A DNA stretch of 64,000 bases from contig NZ_SJSN01000001.1 of the NCBI RefSeq assembly GCF_004331675.1, positions 186,001 through 250,000 on the forward strand, read 5' to 3'. Positions 43,477 through 51,237 of the stretch are shown here, piece by piece (the stretch's first letter is position 1; each line of letters opens with the position of its first letter). The stretch is from Pedobacter frigidisoli (GTDB taxonomy: Bacteria > Bacteroidota > Bacteroidia > Sphingobacteriales > Sphingobacteriaceae). The translations under genes and the position numbers were made by a program. Below the pieces are notes generated by a model that was not told the origin of the DNA, did not search any database, and saw only the letters and a program-made list of their open reading frames with translations.

Positions 43477-43611
43477 TTAGATGAGTGCCGTAAAGAAGAG
43501 TTACTTCGATTCACGCCCAGGATGTTGGTTAAAATCCAACTTCCGATTAATTCGGAATAGTTTAATTAAAAAACATGGGGAAAGGTCTTTTCTTGAGTTT
43601 CGCCTTACTAA
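43477..43611 (+). ncRNA. Y RNA-like gene 2, with T-like and D-like arms
   Basis: The block TGCCGT (43486-43491), AAAGAAGA, GTTACTTCG (43500-43508) repeats gene 1. TTAG (43477-43480) and CTAA (43608-43611), plus GAG/CTT, form the outer stem. In the middle are a T-like arm (43524-43540, GTTGG/CCAAC, loop TTAAAAT, so the usual TTCG is lost), a capped hairpin TTCCGA/TCGGAA (43541-43557), and a D-like arm GTTT/AAAC (43560-43574). The CCCA/TGGG pair encloses these. The same order as gene 1, with changed bases but kept pairing. Confidence 0.8.
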
Positions 43612-43617
43612 ACACAA

Positions 43618-43751
43618 AACAGAATGCCGTAAATAAGGGTTACTTCGTCGCAAATTAAGGGGAGGAATAATGAAGTTGTAAAACCAGCAAGATTATCCGG
43701 TTCGACTCCGGCAAGACATGCCCCAAAACCTTTATTGCCTTTGTTTCTGTT
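43618..43751 (+). ncRNA. Y RNA-like gene 3, with T arm
   Basis: The outer stem AACAGAA (43618-43624) pairs with TTCTGTT (43745-43751). The block is TGCCGT (43625-43630), AAATAAGG, GTTACTTCG (43639-43647); AAATAAGG partly pairs with CCTTTATT (43729-43736). A T arm CCGG/CCGG with loop TTCGACT (43697-43711) lies inside a GGGG/CCCC helix (43659-43662, 43721-43724). A weak D-like segment precedes the T arm, the opposite order to genes 1 and 2. Confidence 0.8.
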
Positions 43752-43756
43752 AAAAA

Positions 43757-43853
43757 TTTAAGATGCCGTTGGTAAGTGTTACTTCGATTGGTTGAATATA
43801 GTGCAGGTTCGAATCCTGCTAGTAAATACTCACTTTCCAGTATTGCTCTTAAA
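43757..43853 (+). ncRNA. Y RNA-like gene 4, short, T arm only
   Basis: The outer stem TTTAAGA (43757-43763) pairs with TCTTAAA (43847-43853). The block is TGCCGT (43764-43769), TGGTAAGT, GTTACTTCG (43778-43786); TGGTAAGT pairs with ACTTTCCA (43832-43839) with one mismatch. A perfect T arm GCAGG/CCTGC, loop TTCGAAT, is at 43803-43819. No D arm is seen. 97 nt. Confidence 0.82.
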
Positions 43854-43870
43854 ATTTTACACTCCTAAAA

Positions 43871-43940
43871 AATGAGTGCCGTTGAAAAATGTTACTTCGT
43901 CCAAATTAGAAACAACACATTTTTCGCCAATAGCCTCATT
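43871..43940 (+). ncRNA. Y RNA-like gene 5, minimal, no tRNA-like part
   Basis: AATGAG (43871-43876) pairs with CTCATT (43935-43940). The block is TGCCGT (43877-43882), TGAAAAAT, GTTACTTCG (43891-43899). TGAAAAAT pairs with ATTTTTCG (43919-43926), 8 bp counting one G-U pair. The loop has no T or D arm. So only the presumed Ro60-binding stem remains, 70 nt. Confidence 0.78.
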
Positions 43941-43970
43941 AATTAAAAAATAAATTAAATTTAGAAACCC

Positions 43971-44000
43971 CCTCGGCTAGGTGAATGATGCCGGCCGAGG
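43971..44000 (+). other. G/C-rich hairpin between the Y RNA array and rlaP1
   Basis: CCTCGGC (43971-43977) pairs with GCCGAGG (43994-44000). It lies 15 bp before the rlaP1 ATG. It is one of the most G/C-rich stretches of this locus and could be a leader or RNA-processing element. Confidence 0.5.
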
Positions 44001-44015
44001 ATTAGTTAGAGAAAA

Positions 44016-44777
44016 ATGAAAACAACGATAATTAAAAAGCTTGAAGAAATAGAAAAGGCAAACGATATAACAATACTATTTGCTTGCGAGTCTGGAAGTA
44101 GAGGATGGGAATTTCCATCGCCTGATAGTGATTATGATGTTCGGTTTATTTACGTTAGGCCACTCAATTACTATCTTTCTGTTTTAGATAAGGATGACCA
44201 ATTGCGTTTTCCTATAAATGAGGAATTGGATATTTATGGCTGGGACATTAGGAAAGTGTTAAAACTTATCAGGAAATCAAACACTACCCCTTTCGAATGG
44301 CTGCAGTCGCCAATAATCTATAGAGAGAAAGAAAAATTCAGAGACGATTTATGGCAACTTTGCCAATCATATTTCTATCAGAAAAACAACATAAACCATT
44401 ATCTGGGTATTGCTCACGGTGCTTTGGAAACGATAATTAATGATGATGAAATCAAAATAAAAAAGCTTTTCTACATACTTCGTCCTTTGCTTTCAGCAAA
44501 GTGGTGTTTAGAAAAGGGCACGATAGCTCCAATGACGATAAGTCCATTATTAACTTTGATGCCTGAAAAATTACAGACAATAGTTAAAGATTTAATTGAT
44601 TTAAAATCTACTTCTGCAGAGGGGTTTATTATAAAAATCAATGCCGAGCTGAAAACATATATTAATGAGCAATTTGAACTTTGCGGTAATGGCGCTAAAG
44701 ACTTACCAAAAGAAAGCTTTGATCTTGAAAAGCTAGATATTTTCTTTAGAAATACAATAAGCCGTTATGACAATTAA
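44016..44777 (+). CDS. RlaP-type nucleotidyltransferase 1
   Basis: The 253-residue protein belongs to the polymerase-beta-like RlaP family linked to RNA repair. The active-site signature GSRGWEFPSPDSDYDVRF has GSRG at 27-30 and DSDYD at 37-41, giving the aspartates that bind two metals. The rest is helical. RlaP proteins are inferred to add nucleotides to, or otherwise modify, RNA ends; this has not been shown for most members. It follows the Y RNA array and overlaps the next gene by 11 bp. Confidence 0.88.
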   Translation: MKTTIIKKLEEIEKANDITILFACESGSRGWEFPSPDSDYDVRFIYVRPLNYYLSVLDKDDQLRFPINEELDIYGWDIRKVLKLIRKSNTTPFEWLQSPIIYREKEKFRDDLWQLCQSYFYQKNNINHYLGIAHGALETIINDDEIKIKKLFYILRPLLSAKWCLEKGTIAPMTISPLLTLMPEKLQTIVKDLIDLKSTSAEGFIIKINAELKTYINEQFELCGNGAKDLPKESFDLEKLDIFFRNTISRYDN

Positions 44778-45828
44778 AGATTTAAAGGATAAAAACTTGC
44801 TGTTGTTTGAATGTTTAAGTGGCAGCAAGGCTTACGGATTAGATACACCTCAATCAGATACTGACATCAAGGGAATTTATTACATGCCAAAAGACATGTT
44901 TTTTGGCTTGAAATATATCCCGCAAATCAACAACGAAAGTAATGATGAAGTTTACTTTGAAATTGGTCGATTTGTTGAGCTATTGATAAAAAACAATCCC
45001 AATATTGTTGAGATTTTAGCCACACCTGAAGATTGCATTTTATTTAAGCACCCGATAATGGAAAAGCTCAAACTTGAAATGGTCTTATCTAAATTGTGTA
45101 AAGATACATTTGGTGGTTATGCGTTAACTCAGATAAGAAAAGCAAAAGGATTGAATAAGAAAATTTTAAATCCGATGCCCAAAACTAGAAAAACAGTATT
45201 GGATTTTTGTTTCATTACCGAAAATTATTCATCAGTTAAAGCTAAAAATTGGCTCAAAAAACGGCATATTTTACAAGCAAATTGTGGGATTTCGAAAATC
45301 CCAAATGCTAAAAACTTATATGCTTTATTTTATGATGAGGAAAACAAATGTGGCTATAAGGGAATCGCACATAAAGAAAACTCAAATGATGTTTCTGTAT
45401 CATCTATACCGAATGGAGAAAAAGAGATATCGTATTTGTTTTTCAATCAGGATAGTTATTCATCATACTGCAAAGAATACAGCGAGTATTGGGAATGGGT
45501 AGAAAAACGAAACGAAGACCGATATAGCTTAAATAAAAGTCATGGTAAAGATTATGACGCCAAAAACATGATGCATACCATTAGACTTTTACAAGTTGCT
45601 CTTGAAATTGTTCGTGACGGAAAATTAAATGTAAAACGGAAAAACCGAGATGAGTTGTTATCGATAAAAAGAGGCGAATTGGATTATGATGAGGTATTAA
45701 AAATGGCAGAAGAATTAATGCTAAAAATTGAACAAGAGTCAGCAGAAAGTAAGTTGCCTGAAAAACCAGATGCTCAGCTTATCGAATCGATACTTGTGGA
45801 AATGAGGGCTACACTTTATGCCTATTAA
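44767..45828 (+). CDS. RlaP-type nucleotidyltransferase 2
   Basis: The 353-residue protein is a second, more distant RlaP family member. It has GSKAYGLDTPQSDTDIKGIY at residues 19-38, the metal-binding SDTD, and a longer C-terminal helical domain. It overlaps the first RlaP gene by 11 bp, and rtcB begins 10 bp after its stop, so the three are one translation unit. Two different RlaP proteins in a row suggest two separate end reactions, or a heterodimer. Substrates are unknown. Confidence 0.87.
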   Translation: MTIKDLKDKNLLLFECLSGSKAYGLDTPQSDTDIKGIYYMPKDMFFGLKYIPQINNESNDEVYFEIGRFVELLIKNNPNIVEILATPEDCILFKHPIMEKLKLEMVLSKLCKDTFGGYALTQIRKAKGLNKKILNPMPKTRKTVLDFCFITENYSSVKAKNWLKKRHILQANCGISKIPNAKNLYALFYDEENKCGYKGIAHKENSNDVSVSSIPNGEKEISYLFFNQDSYSSYCKEYSEYWEWVEKRNEDRYSLNKSHGKDYDAKNMMHTIRLLQVALEIVRDGKLNVKRKNRDELLSIKRGELDYDEVLKMAEELMLKIEQESAESKLPEKPDAQLIESILVEMRATLYAY

Positions 45829-45838
45829 AGATTAAATA

Positions 45839-47263
45839 ATGAAAAACGACATAACAGGAAAAGACCTAAAAGAAATAGGTTATTCCGAGGGGAAAATATT
45901 AGGCTTGGCTTTAGATATCTTGAAAGATAATTTCCCAGATATTGAAGAGAAAGAGTTATTAGTCCTATTTAAAAAAGTAAAAGATTATCCAGAAAGTTTT
46001 TTGGATGATGAAATATTGAGTGCTTTGGCGACAGCGATTATTGAAGAGGCAAATCCTAAATCGGATGGTACAATCGAGTTGGTTAAAAATGCCAAGGATT
46101 ATACCATTTTCGGTGCTGATTACATTGAGGATGGCGCCAGAAACCAAATGGATATTGCGATGAAACTGCCCATTTCGGTTGCTGGAGCATTGATGCCCGA
46201 TGCACATCAAGGTTATGGTTTGCCAATCGGTGGTGTCTTAGCTACCCGAAATGCCATTATTCCTTATGGCGTTGGTGTAGATATTGGTTGCCGAATGGCT
46301 TTGAGTATTTTCGATATCCCGGAAAAACATTACTTCGGAAAAGATGCGATGTACAAACGCGAATTAATTGCTTTTACCAAGTTTGGCGCTGGTCAGAATT
46401 TTAAGGGAGATGAAAAAGCCGACCACGAGGTTTTAGAAAACGAGGACTTCAATTCGACACCTTTCCTTAAAAATTTACACGGAAAAGCCTGGGCACAATT
46501 GGGTACCTCGGGCGGCGGAAACCATTTTGTGGAGTGGGGAGTTATCGATTTCGCAGAGCGAGATGAAATTCTGAATATTGATAAAGGGCGTTATGTGGCT
46601 TTATTAACACATTCAGGTTCTCGTGGTTTTGGCGCTACCATCGCCGGGCACTATACCAAATTGGCTAAAGATATTTGTAAACTTCCGAAAGAGGCGTTGA
46701 ATTTGGCATATCTCGATTTAAACTCTGCGGAGGGACAAGAATATTGGATTGCCATGAACTTAGCTGGCGATTATGCTTCTGCTTGCCATGAGGTGATTCA
46801 TAAACGACTAACCAAAGCGATTGGCGCAAAGGTTTTAGCGAAAGTAGAAAACCACCATAATTTCGCTTGGAAAGAAATGCTTGATGGAGAAGAAGTTATC
46901 GTTCACAGAAAGGGTGCTACGCCAGCTGGAAATGGTGTGATGGGAATTATTCCAGGAAGCATGACTGCACCAGGGTTTTTGGTTCGAGGAAAAGGTGAAA
47001 CAAGTGCTATCAATTCGGCATCACACGGTGCAGGCAGACAAATGAGTCGTACGAAAGCCATTCAATCGATTACGAAATCAGAAATGAAAGCGATTTTAAA
47101 AGATCATAATGTAACCCTGATTGGTGCTGGTTTGGATGAAGCACCAATGGCTTATAAGGATATCCATAAAGTGATGTCTGCACAAACTGAATTGGTTGAT
47201 GTTATCGCTAATTTCGAACCTAAAATGGTGCGAATGGCAGATGATGGAAGTCGCGAAGATTAG
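45839..47263 (+). CDS. rtcB: RtcB 3'-phosphate/5'-OH RNA ligase
   Basis: The 474-residue protein is RtcB, which joins RNA 2',3'-cyclic phosphate or 3'-phosphate ends to 5'-OH ends using GTP and Mn2+. Motifs in order: DAHQGYGLPIGG, GVDIGCRM (the metal-binding Cys), GTSGGGNHFVEWG, LTHSGSRGFG, and SHGAGR with the histidine (about 396) that takes GMP. The family ligates broken tRNA and other RNAs. As the last gene of the Ro60/Y RNA/RlaP operon it defines the locus as an RNA-repair system. A bidirectional terminator follows. Confidence 0.96.
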   Translation: MKNDITGKDLKEIGYSEGKILGLALDILKDNFPDIEEKELLVLFKKVKDYPESFLDDEILSALATAIIEEANPKSDGTIELVKNAKDYTIFGADYIEDGARNQMDIAMKLPISVAGALMPDAHQGYGLPIGGVLATRNAIIPYGVGVDIGCRMALSIFDIPEKHYFGKDAMYKRELIAFTKFGAGQNFKGDEKADHEVLENEDFNSTPFLKNLHGKAWAQLGTSGGGNHFVEWGVIDFAERDEILNIDKGRYVALLTHSGSRGFGATIAGHYTKLAKDICKLPKEALNLAYLDLNSAEGQEYWIAMNLAGDYASACHEVIHKRLTKAIGAKVLAKVENHHNFAWKEMLDGEEVIVHRKGATPAGNGVMGIIPGSMTAPGFLVRGKGETSAINSASHGAGRQMSRTKAIQSITKSEMKAILKDHNVTLIGAGLDEAPMAYKDIHKVMSAQTELVDVIANFEPKMVRMADDGSRED

Positions 47264-47324
47264 TTTGAATAATTTGTGATCAGTTAATAGCCTCCACATT
47301 AACTACGATCAAATCTTACATCCA

Positions 47325-47363
47325 AAATTAAATCTCTTCGAATAATTTGAAGAGATTTAATTT
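47325..47363. terminator. Bidirectional terminator between rtcB and the toxin pseudogene
   Basis: AAATTAAATCTCTTC (47325-47339) pairs perfectly with GAAGAGATTTAATTT (47349-47363), a 15-bp stem with A- and T-rich ends usable from both sides. Confidence 0.75.
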
Positions 47364-47367
47364 CTAA

Positions 47368-47658
47368 TTAGTAAAACATTGGTTCTTGCCTGTTATCCCA
47401 AAAGAAAAGAATTTCAATCTTGTCAGATTTAACTTCATAAAATACTGATGAAAGTTTTTTAATTAATCCCTGCCTAATATTTGAATCAAACTCCGTTTCT
47501 TTAAAAAGTTAAGGTGAGTTAGAAATTAACTCTAAGGTTTTGATTGTATTTCTTTTGAAATCGTTAAGTGCTTTATTTCCCAATCTTTCCTGTATTTGAG
47601 AACAGATAGATTCAAAAGTTAGATATGCTGTTTCTGATAATATAACAGGTAAACCCAT
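47368..47658 (-). pseudogene. RelE/ParE-like toxin with an in-frame stop
   Basis: On the minus strand the ATG at 47658 overlaps the antitoxin stop (TAATG). The frame gives MGLPVILSETAYLTFESIC, continues to ISNSP, then meets TAA as codon 50 (47511-47509). It goes on unbroken for 46 more codons with SVFYEVKSDKIEILFFWDNRQEP, the typical ParE/RelE C-terminal block, to a stop at 47370-47368. A single base substitution explains the break. The antitoxin upstream is intact. A read error is the only simple alternative. Confidence 0.82.
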
Positions 47659-47864
47659 TAAATGGATGATATTTTTACTTTAAACTCATCCAAAGACATA
47701 CTTTTTCCTTGTTCAATATCAGCTTGGCCTTTTCTTATCCCCGACACAACCTGTTCTGGCAATATATTATTTTTTTTTATTTCATAGGGAACTTCCAAAG
47801 CTTCAAGAAATGCCTTTAATGCCTTTTCTTGAATTTTATCGGGATGTACAAGATAAGTTTCCAT
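47658..47864 (-). CDS. Antitoxin, DUF2683-like
   Basis: The 68-residue protein begins with a strand (METYLVHPDKIQEKALKAFLEALEVPYEI), as DUF2683-like Bacteroidota antitoxins do, followed by a helix and a C-terminal toxin-binding end (MSLDEFKVKISSI). It overlaps the toxin pseudogene by one base (TAATG). With the toxin broken it may be a remnant or serve another, related toxin such as that at 50905. Confidence 0.7.
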   Translation of the reverse strand: METYLVHPDKIQEKALKAFLEALEVPYEIKKNNILPEQVVSGIRKGQADIEQGKSMSLDEFKVKISSI

Positions 47865-47930
47865 TTAAATCAATTTTATCTAAAATACGAATATAAATTT
47901 TATTAAGCAATGATGTTAGCTATATATGCG

Positions 47931-48782
47931 TCAAATATTAGCATTTTGAAGCGGATAAAATGTAACAACATTTTTCACTTTTTTATCTTTTGCTTTCCCT
48001 GTTGGGTTGGTCACATTTAATATACTGATATATTTTGTTTGGTCGCCTGCTGATTCAAAAACAATTACTTCCGCATAATTGGTTTCGTTATCCAATGAGG
48101 GCTGATCATTTAAAACTGTGAAATTTCGATTATTCAGTTCGCTTAAAAGCAATTCCTTGTTTTCGACCACTGGAATACGATTAAGGAATTTACGTTTTGT
48201 CATCCATTGATCGTTTATTTCAGAATATGGCTTAATAACCTGGCCATTTAAAACGGCAAATATGATTCCACCAAGAATAACGATGAATTCTCCTGCCCAA
48301 ATTACCCATAACAGTAGTCCACTTACATTACCTGTACCCTTTATGCTAAAAGATCCAACTTCGTTAAGATTAACAATTTCCTGAAAGAGTATATTTGGAT
48401 GTGTAAAAAGGAAAAAGAAATCATCAACTAATATTTTCATATCTGTTGAGCTAAGATTAAAAGTGAAACCTTTTCTACTGTAAATTATAGTATCAAAAAA
48501 TACCCATTGAATATAAAAAGCCAGTAGTCCACAAAAAACCGCAATTATAACAGCAATTTTCTTATTTCTTATCTTGCCAATCTTAACACCCAGATCGATA
48601 AAAAAACCTAAGCCCATGCCTAATAGAAAAGCGATAATGGCGATAAACCAGATGTTAGGGATCAATTGGCCCAGAATAATATAGAGTATGGGCAAAACCA
48701 ATGATGCTAAAATACCTATAGCAATGGTAATGAGAATAGCTGACGGCGAAGCGTAGCCTTGAGGCGTATATCTTTGTTCCAT
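47931..48782 (-). CDS. Hypothetical membrane protein with four helices
   Basis: The 283-residue protein has hydrophobic helices at about residues 15-38, 43-66, 76-96 and 158-183 and a soluble C-terminal domain of about 85 residues. I do not recognise a family. The C-terminal region (KKVKNVVTFYPLQN) has beta strands but no catalytic motif. The gene stands alone, between a dead toxin and an aminotransferase gene, both on the same strand. A hairpin lies just upstream. Confidence 0.6.
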   Translation of the reverse strand: MEQRYTPQGYASPSAILITIAIGILASLVLPILYIILGQLIPNIWFIAIIAFLLGMGLGFFIDLGVKIGKIRNKKIAVIIAVFCGLLAFYIQWVFFDTIIYSRKGFTFNLSSTDMKILVDDFFFLFTHPNILFQEIVNLNEVGSFSIKGTGNVSGLLLWVIWAGEFIVILGGIIFAVLNGQVIKPYSEINDQWMTKRKFLNRIPVVENKELLLSELNNRNFTVLNDQPSLDNETNYAEVIVFESAGDQTKYISILNVTNPTGKAKDKKVKNVVTFYPLQNANI

Positions 48783-48808
48783 GAAAAGCGTAAAATGAGA
48801 TTTTTATT

Positions 48809-48847
48809 TGAACACCCAAGTCAAATAATTGTTTGAATGGGTGTTCA
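48809..48847. terminator. Hairpin between aminotransferase and membrane protein genes
   Basis: TGAACACCCA (48809-48818) pairs with TGGGTGTTCA (48838-48847), and the loop itself contains TCAAA/TTTGA. The T-run (48850-48857) is on the plus-strand side, so it may not work as a standard terminator for the minus-strand aminotransferase gene. Confidence 0.5.
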
Positions 48848-48855
48848 GATTTTTT

Positions 48856-50109
48856 TTACTTCAACTTACTTAAAGCAGTTTTAATTCTTGGCAGCATATC
48901 TTTAATATCTTGCAATGTACAAGCGCCAACCGACGCCCTAAACCAAGGCATACTGTGCTCATTTCCGAAAGCAGAGAAAGGCACTAATGCTGCTCCGGCT
49001 TCTTTAATCAGATAGAAATTCACATCTGCGCTGTCTTTTAAAACCTGACCGTCTTCAGTCGTTTTTCCAATATAATCGATTTTTATGGTTAGGTAGATTG
49101 CGCCCATTGGCTCTACTGCATCAACATTAAAACCCTCGCCTTTCAATTCATTAAAGCCATTGTAAAGTGCGTTTAAGCTATCTTGAATTTGACCTTTGAA
49201 ACTGGTTAAGAAAGTATCAACCTGTGCTTTATCATTAAAATAATTAGACATGGCAACTTGTTCGGCTTTAGGTGCCCAGGCACCCATGTGCCCTACCAAA
49301 GCTTTCATTCTGTTTAGAATATCCTCAGGACCAAAACCCCAACCCACACGTACACCTGTCGCTGCTAAACACTTAGAACTACCATCTACAAAAACAGTAA
49401 ACTCACGCATTGCAGGACGTAATGAAACTGGATTTACATGCGCTTTACCAAAAGTTAAAAGCGAATAAATCTGGTCGTACATTAAATAAAGGGGTTTTTC
49501 ATCAGCTCCACGAGATGCATTTTCTTCTAAAACCACATCGCAGATTTCAGCTAAGGAATCTGCATCGAACATGGTTCCCGTTGGATTTAATGGCGAACAC
49601 AAAGCCAACAAAGTAGCCCCTTTTAAGTGCGGTTTCAATTGCGCTGCAGTCGGCATAAAATTATGCGCTGCATCCGTCTCTACTGCAATTGCTTTTGCAG
49701 AAGTTAAATGGCAATAATGGTTATTGTTCCATGATGGCGCAGGAAAAACTACGGTATCTCCGGGGTCGATTAATGCCAAATAAGTAGCATAAATTAACGG
49801 ACGAGAGCCGCCTGAAACCAAAATACTATTGGTATTATATTCCAAACCGAATCTATCTTTCAATAATTCAGAAACAGTTTCTCTTAACTGTAAAACGCCA
49901 TCTGCAGGTGGATAGTTGGTTTGATTTGCATTGTAAGCATCTACAATCCCAGCTTTTAGTTCTGTTGGAATTGGATAAATGTTCGAATCAAAATCACCAA
50001 TGGTTAAGTTAGCGATTGATGCGCCTTTACGCTTCATTTCGTTAACCTCGTTACCAATTTTTATAATTTCCGAGCCAATTAATGCACTGGCTAATACTGA
50101 AACTTTCAT
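48856..50109 (-). CDS. PLP-dependent class I/II aminotransferase
   Basis: The 417-residue protein has the fold-type I aminotransferase pattern: PADG near residue 58, 'SPLNPTGTMFD' near 177, and the PLP lysine in FVDGSSKCLAATGVRVGW near 235, with the SSK......GxRxG signature. Aspartate-type substrates are most likely given this signature. It starts at the ATG at 50109 and lies 16 bp downstream of a Fic gene on the same strand; no operon logic is obvious. Confidence 0.88.
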   Translation of the reverse strand: MKVSVLASALIGSEIIKIGNEVNEMKRKGASIANLTIGDFDSNIYPIPTELKAGIVDAYNANQTNYPPADGVLQLRETVSELLKDRFGLEYNTNSILVSGGSRPLIYATYLALIDPGDTVVFPAPSWNNNHYCHLTSAKAIAVETDAAHNFMPTAAQLKPHLKGATLLALCSPLNPTGTMFDADSLAEICDVVLEENASRGADEKPLYLMYDQIYSLLTFGKAHVNPVSLRPAMREFTVFVDGSSKCLAATGVRVGWGFGPEDILNRMKALVGHMGAWAPKAEQVAMSNYFNDKAQVDTFLTSFKGQIQDSLNALYNGFNELKGEGFNVDAVEPMGAIYLTIKIDYIGKTTEDGQVLKDSADVNFYLIKEAGAALVPFSAFGNEHSMPWFRASVGACTLQDIKDMLPRIKTALSKLK

Positions 50110-50125
50110 ATTATTATTTTAAATT

Positions 50126-50887
50126 CTACTTTAAACTATTTGGCAACATTTTTAGAAATGCCAAGCAGTTATCGTAGTTTAGTTCGTAAAAATTAACGCC
50201 TAAATTAATACTATTGTAATACTCAGGCTGATGTTCCTTGTAATATTTCTCTGATGGAATTTTCCAAAAATCGATTCCCATTTTTTTAGCTAAAAACCAT
50301 TTTTCAAGCAACCTGGCTGCTCTACCGTTTCCATCTCTAAATGGATGAATATGTGCAAAACGCAAATGAATTAATGAGGCAAAATAAAATGTTTCCTCAA
50401 TAGTGATGTCTAAAGAAAGTAAATGATTTATTTCTTTGAAGAACGCTTTCATAGTTTCCGCCACCAATTCTGCCTCAACAGCTAAGTAAACCAATCCTGA
50501 TTGACCAAAAACGCCAACTTTATCATTTCTATATTTACCTCTTAAGCTTGCAATAACTAACTGCTTTGCTAAAATTTTATGGCTTTTTAAAAAATTCTTT
50601 TCATCGAGATTTGTTTCTTGAGCTAATTTATATGCCGAAATCAAATCCTCGATTTCTTGAACCTCTTTGGTTGGTTTAAACTTTTCTTCAGAAAAACCAA
50701 GGTTCATAAATGAATTTAAATCAATTGTATTTCCCTCAATATTTGAAGAATATACCGCAGATGCCTGAGTTTGGTAGCCCAAATCTCCATTTTGTTCAGT
50801 AAGGTCAAATTTATTGACGAGATTTTCTAAATCCTTGCCAATCAAAGAATGATACTGTTCAAAATATGTTTTATCTGCGATTTTCAT
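50126..50887 (-). CDS. Fic-domain adenylyltransferase, class II
   Basis: The 253-residue protein has the Fic loop HPFRDGNGR at residues 181-189. Before the Fic domain, S47-SNI-E51-G52 fits the inhibitory [S/T]xxxE[G/N] motif in the N-terminal helix, which defines class II (as in the SoFic and FICD types). It therefore probably self-inhibits. AMPylation target is unknown. It lies immediately downstream of a RelE-like module on the same strand; a fused C-terminal domain is not present. Confidence 0.88.
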   Translation of the reverse strand: MKIADKTYFEQYHSLIGKDLENLVNKFDLTEQNGDLGYQTQASAVYSSNIEGNTIDLNSFMNLGFSEEKFKPTKEVQEIEDLISAYKLAQETNLDEKNFLKSHKILAKQLVIASLRGKYRNDKVGVFGQSGLVYLAVEAELVAETMKAFFKEINHLLSLDITIEETFYFASLIHLRFAHIHPFRDGNGRAARLLEKWFLAKKMGIDFWKIPSEKYYKEHQPEYYNSINLGVNFYELNYDNCLAFLKMLPNSLK

Positions 50888-50904
50888 TTAAAGACACTTG
50901 TATC

Positions 50905-51237
50905 TTAAAGCGACCGGATAATTTGCAATAGCACCTTTTTATCGATACTATTCTCTTCTGATTTATCATAAATGGTTAGCATATTTATAACAAATCCCTC
51001 TTCGTGATTTGAAACTAGATAAGTGATAACACGATAGCCGCCACTTTTACCCTTTCCCTTACTTTTTACCGCTAATCTAATTTTGAATAAACCGGAACCT
51101 AAATCGTTCCCTTGTAAAGGATTTGTAATTAAATGCGTTTCGAGCTCACGAAGTTCATCAACAATAGACAGATGTTTCTTTTTATAGACCTTTGCTTTTC
51201 TAATAAATGTCTCCGAATAGGCTATTCTATTAGCCAT
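50905..51237 (-). CDS. RelE-like toxin
   Basis: The 110-residue basic protein has a RelE/ParE-like pattern: N-terminal helices with ETFIRKAKVYKKKH, then strands including LFKIRLAVKSKGKGKSGGYRVITYLV, the core beta sheet with the conserved R and basic patch, and a C-terminal IYDKSE segment. RelE toxins cut mRNA at the ribosome. The start overlaps the antitoxin stop by one base (51237). Unlike the toxin at 47368, the frame is intact. Confidence 0.8.
   Translation of the reverse strand: MANRIAYSETFIRKAKVYKKKHLSIVDELRELETHLITNPLQGNDLGSGLFKIRLAVKSKGKGKSGGYRVITYLVSNHEEGFVINMLTIYDKSEENSIDKKVLLQIIRSL

Noticed and set aside
43327-43940. CRISPR array, because short blocks repeat at 70-150 bp
   Set aside because: The repeated block is 6+9 bases with a variable middle, unit lengths differ, each unit has its own complementary ends, and no cas gene is near.
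47931-48782. Immunity or effector membrane protein linked with the toxin pseudogene
   Set aside because: It is 66 bp away, with no shared motif or co-translation, so a link is not supported.
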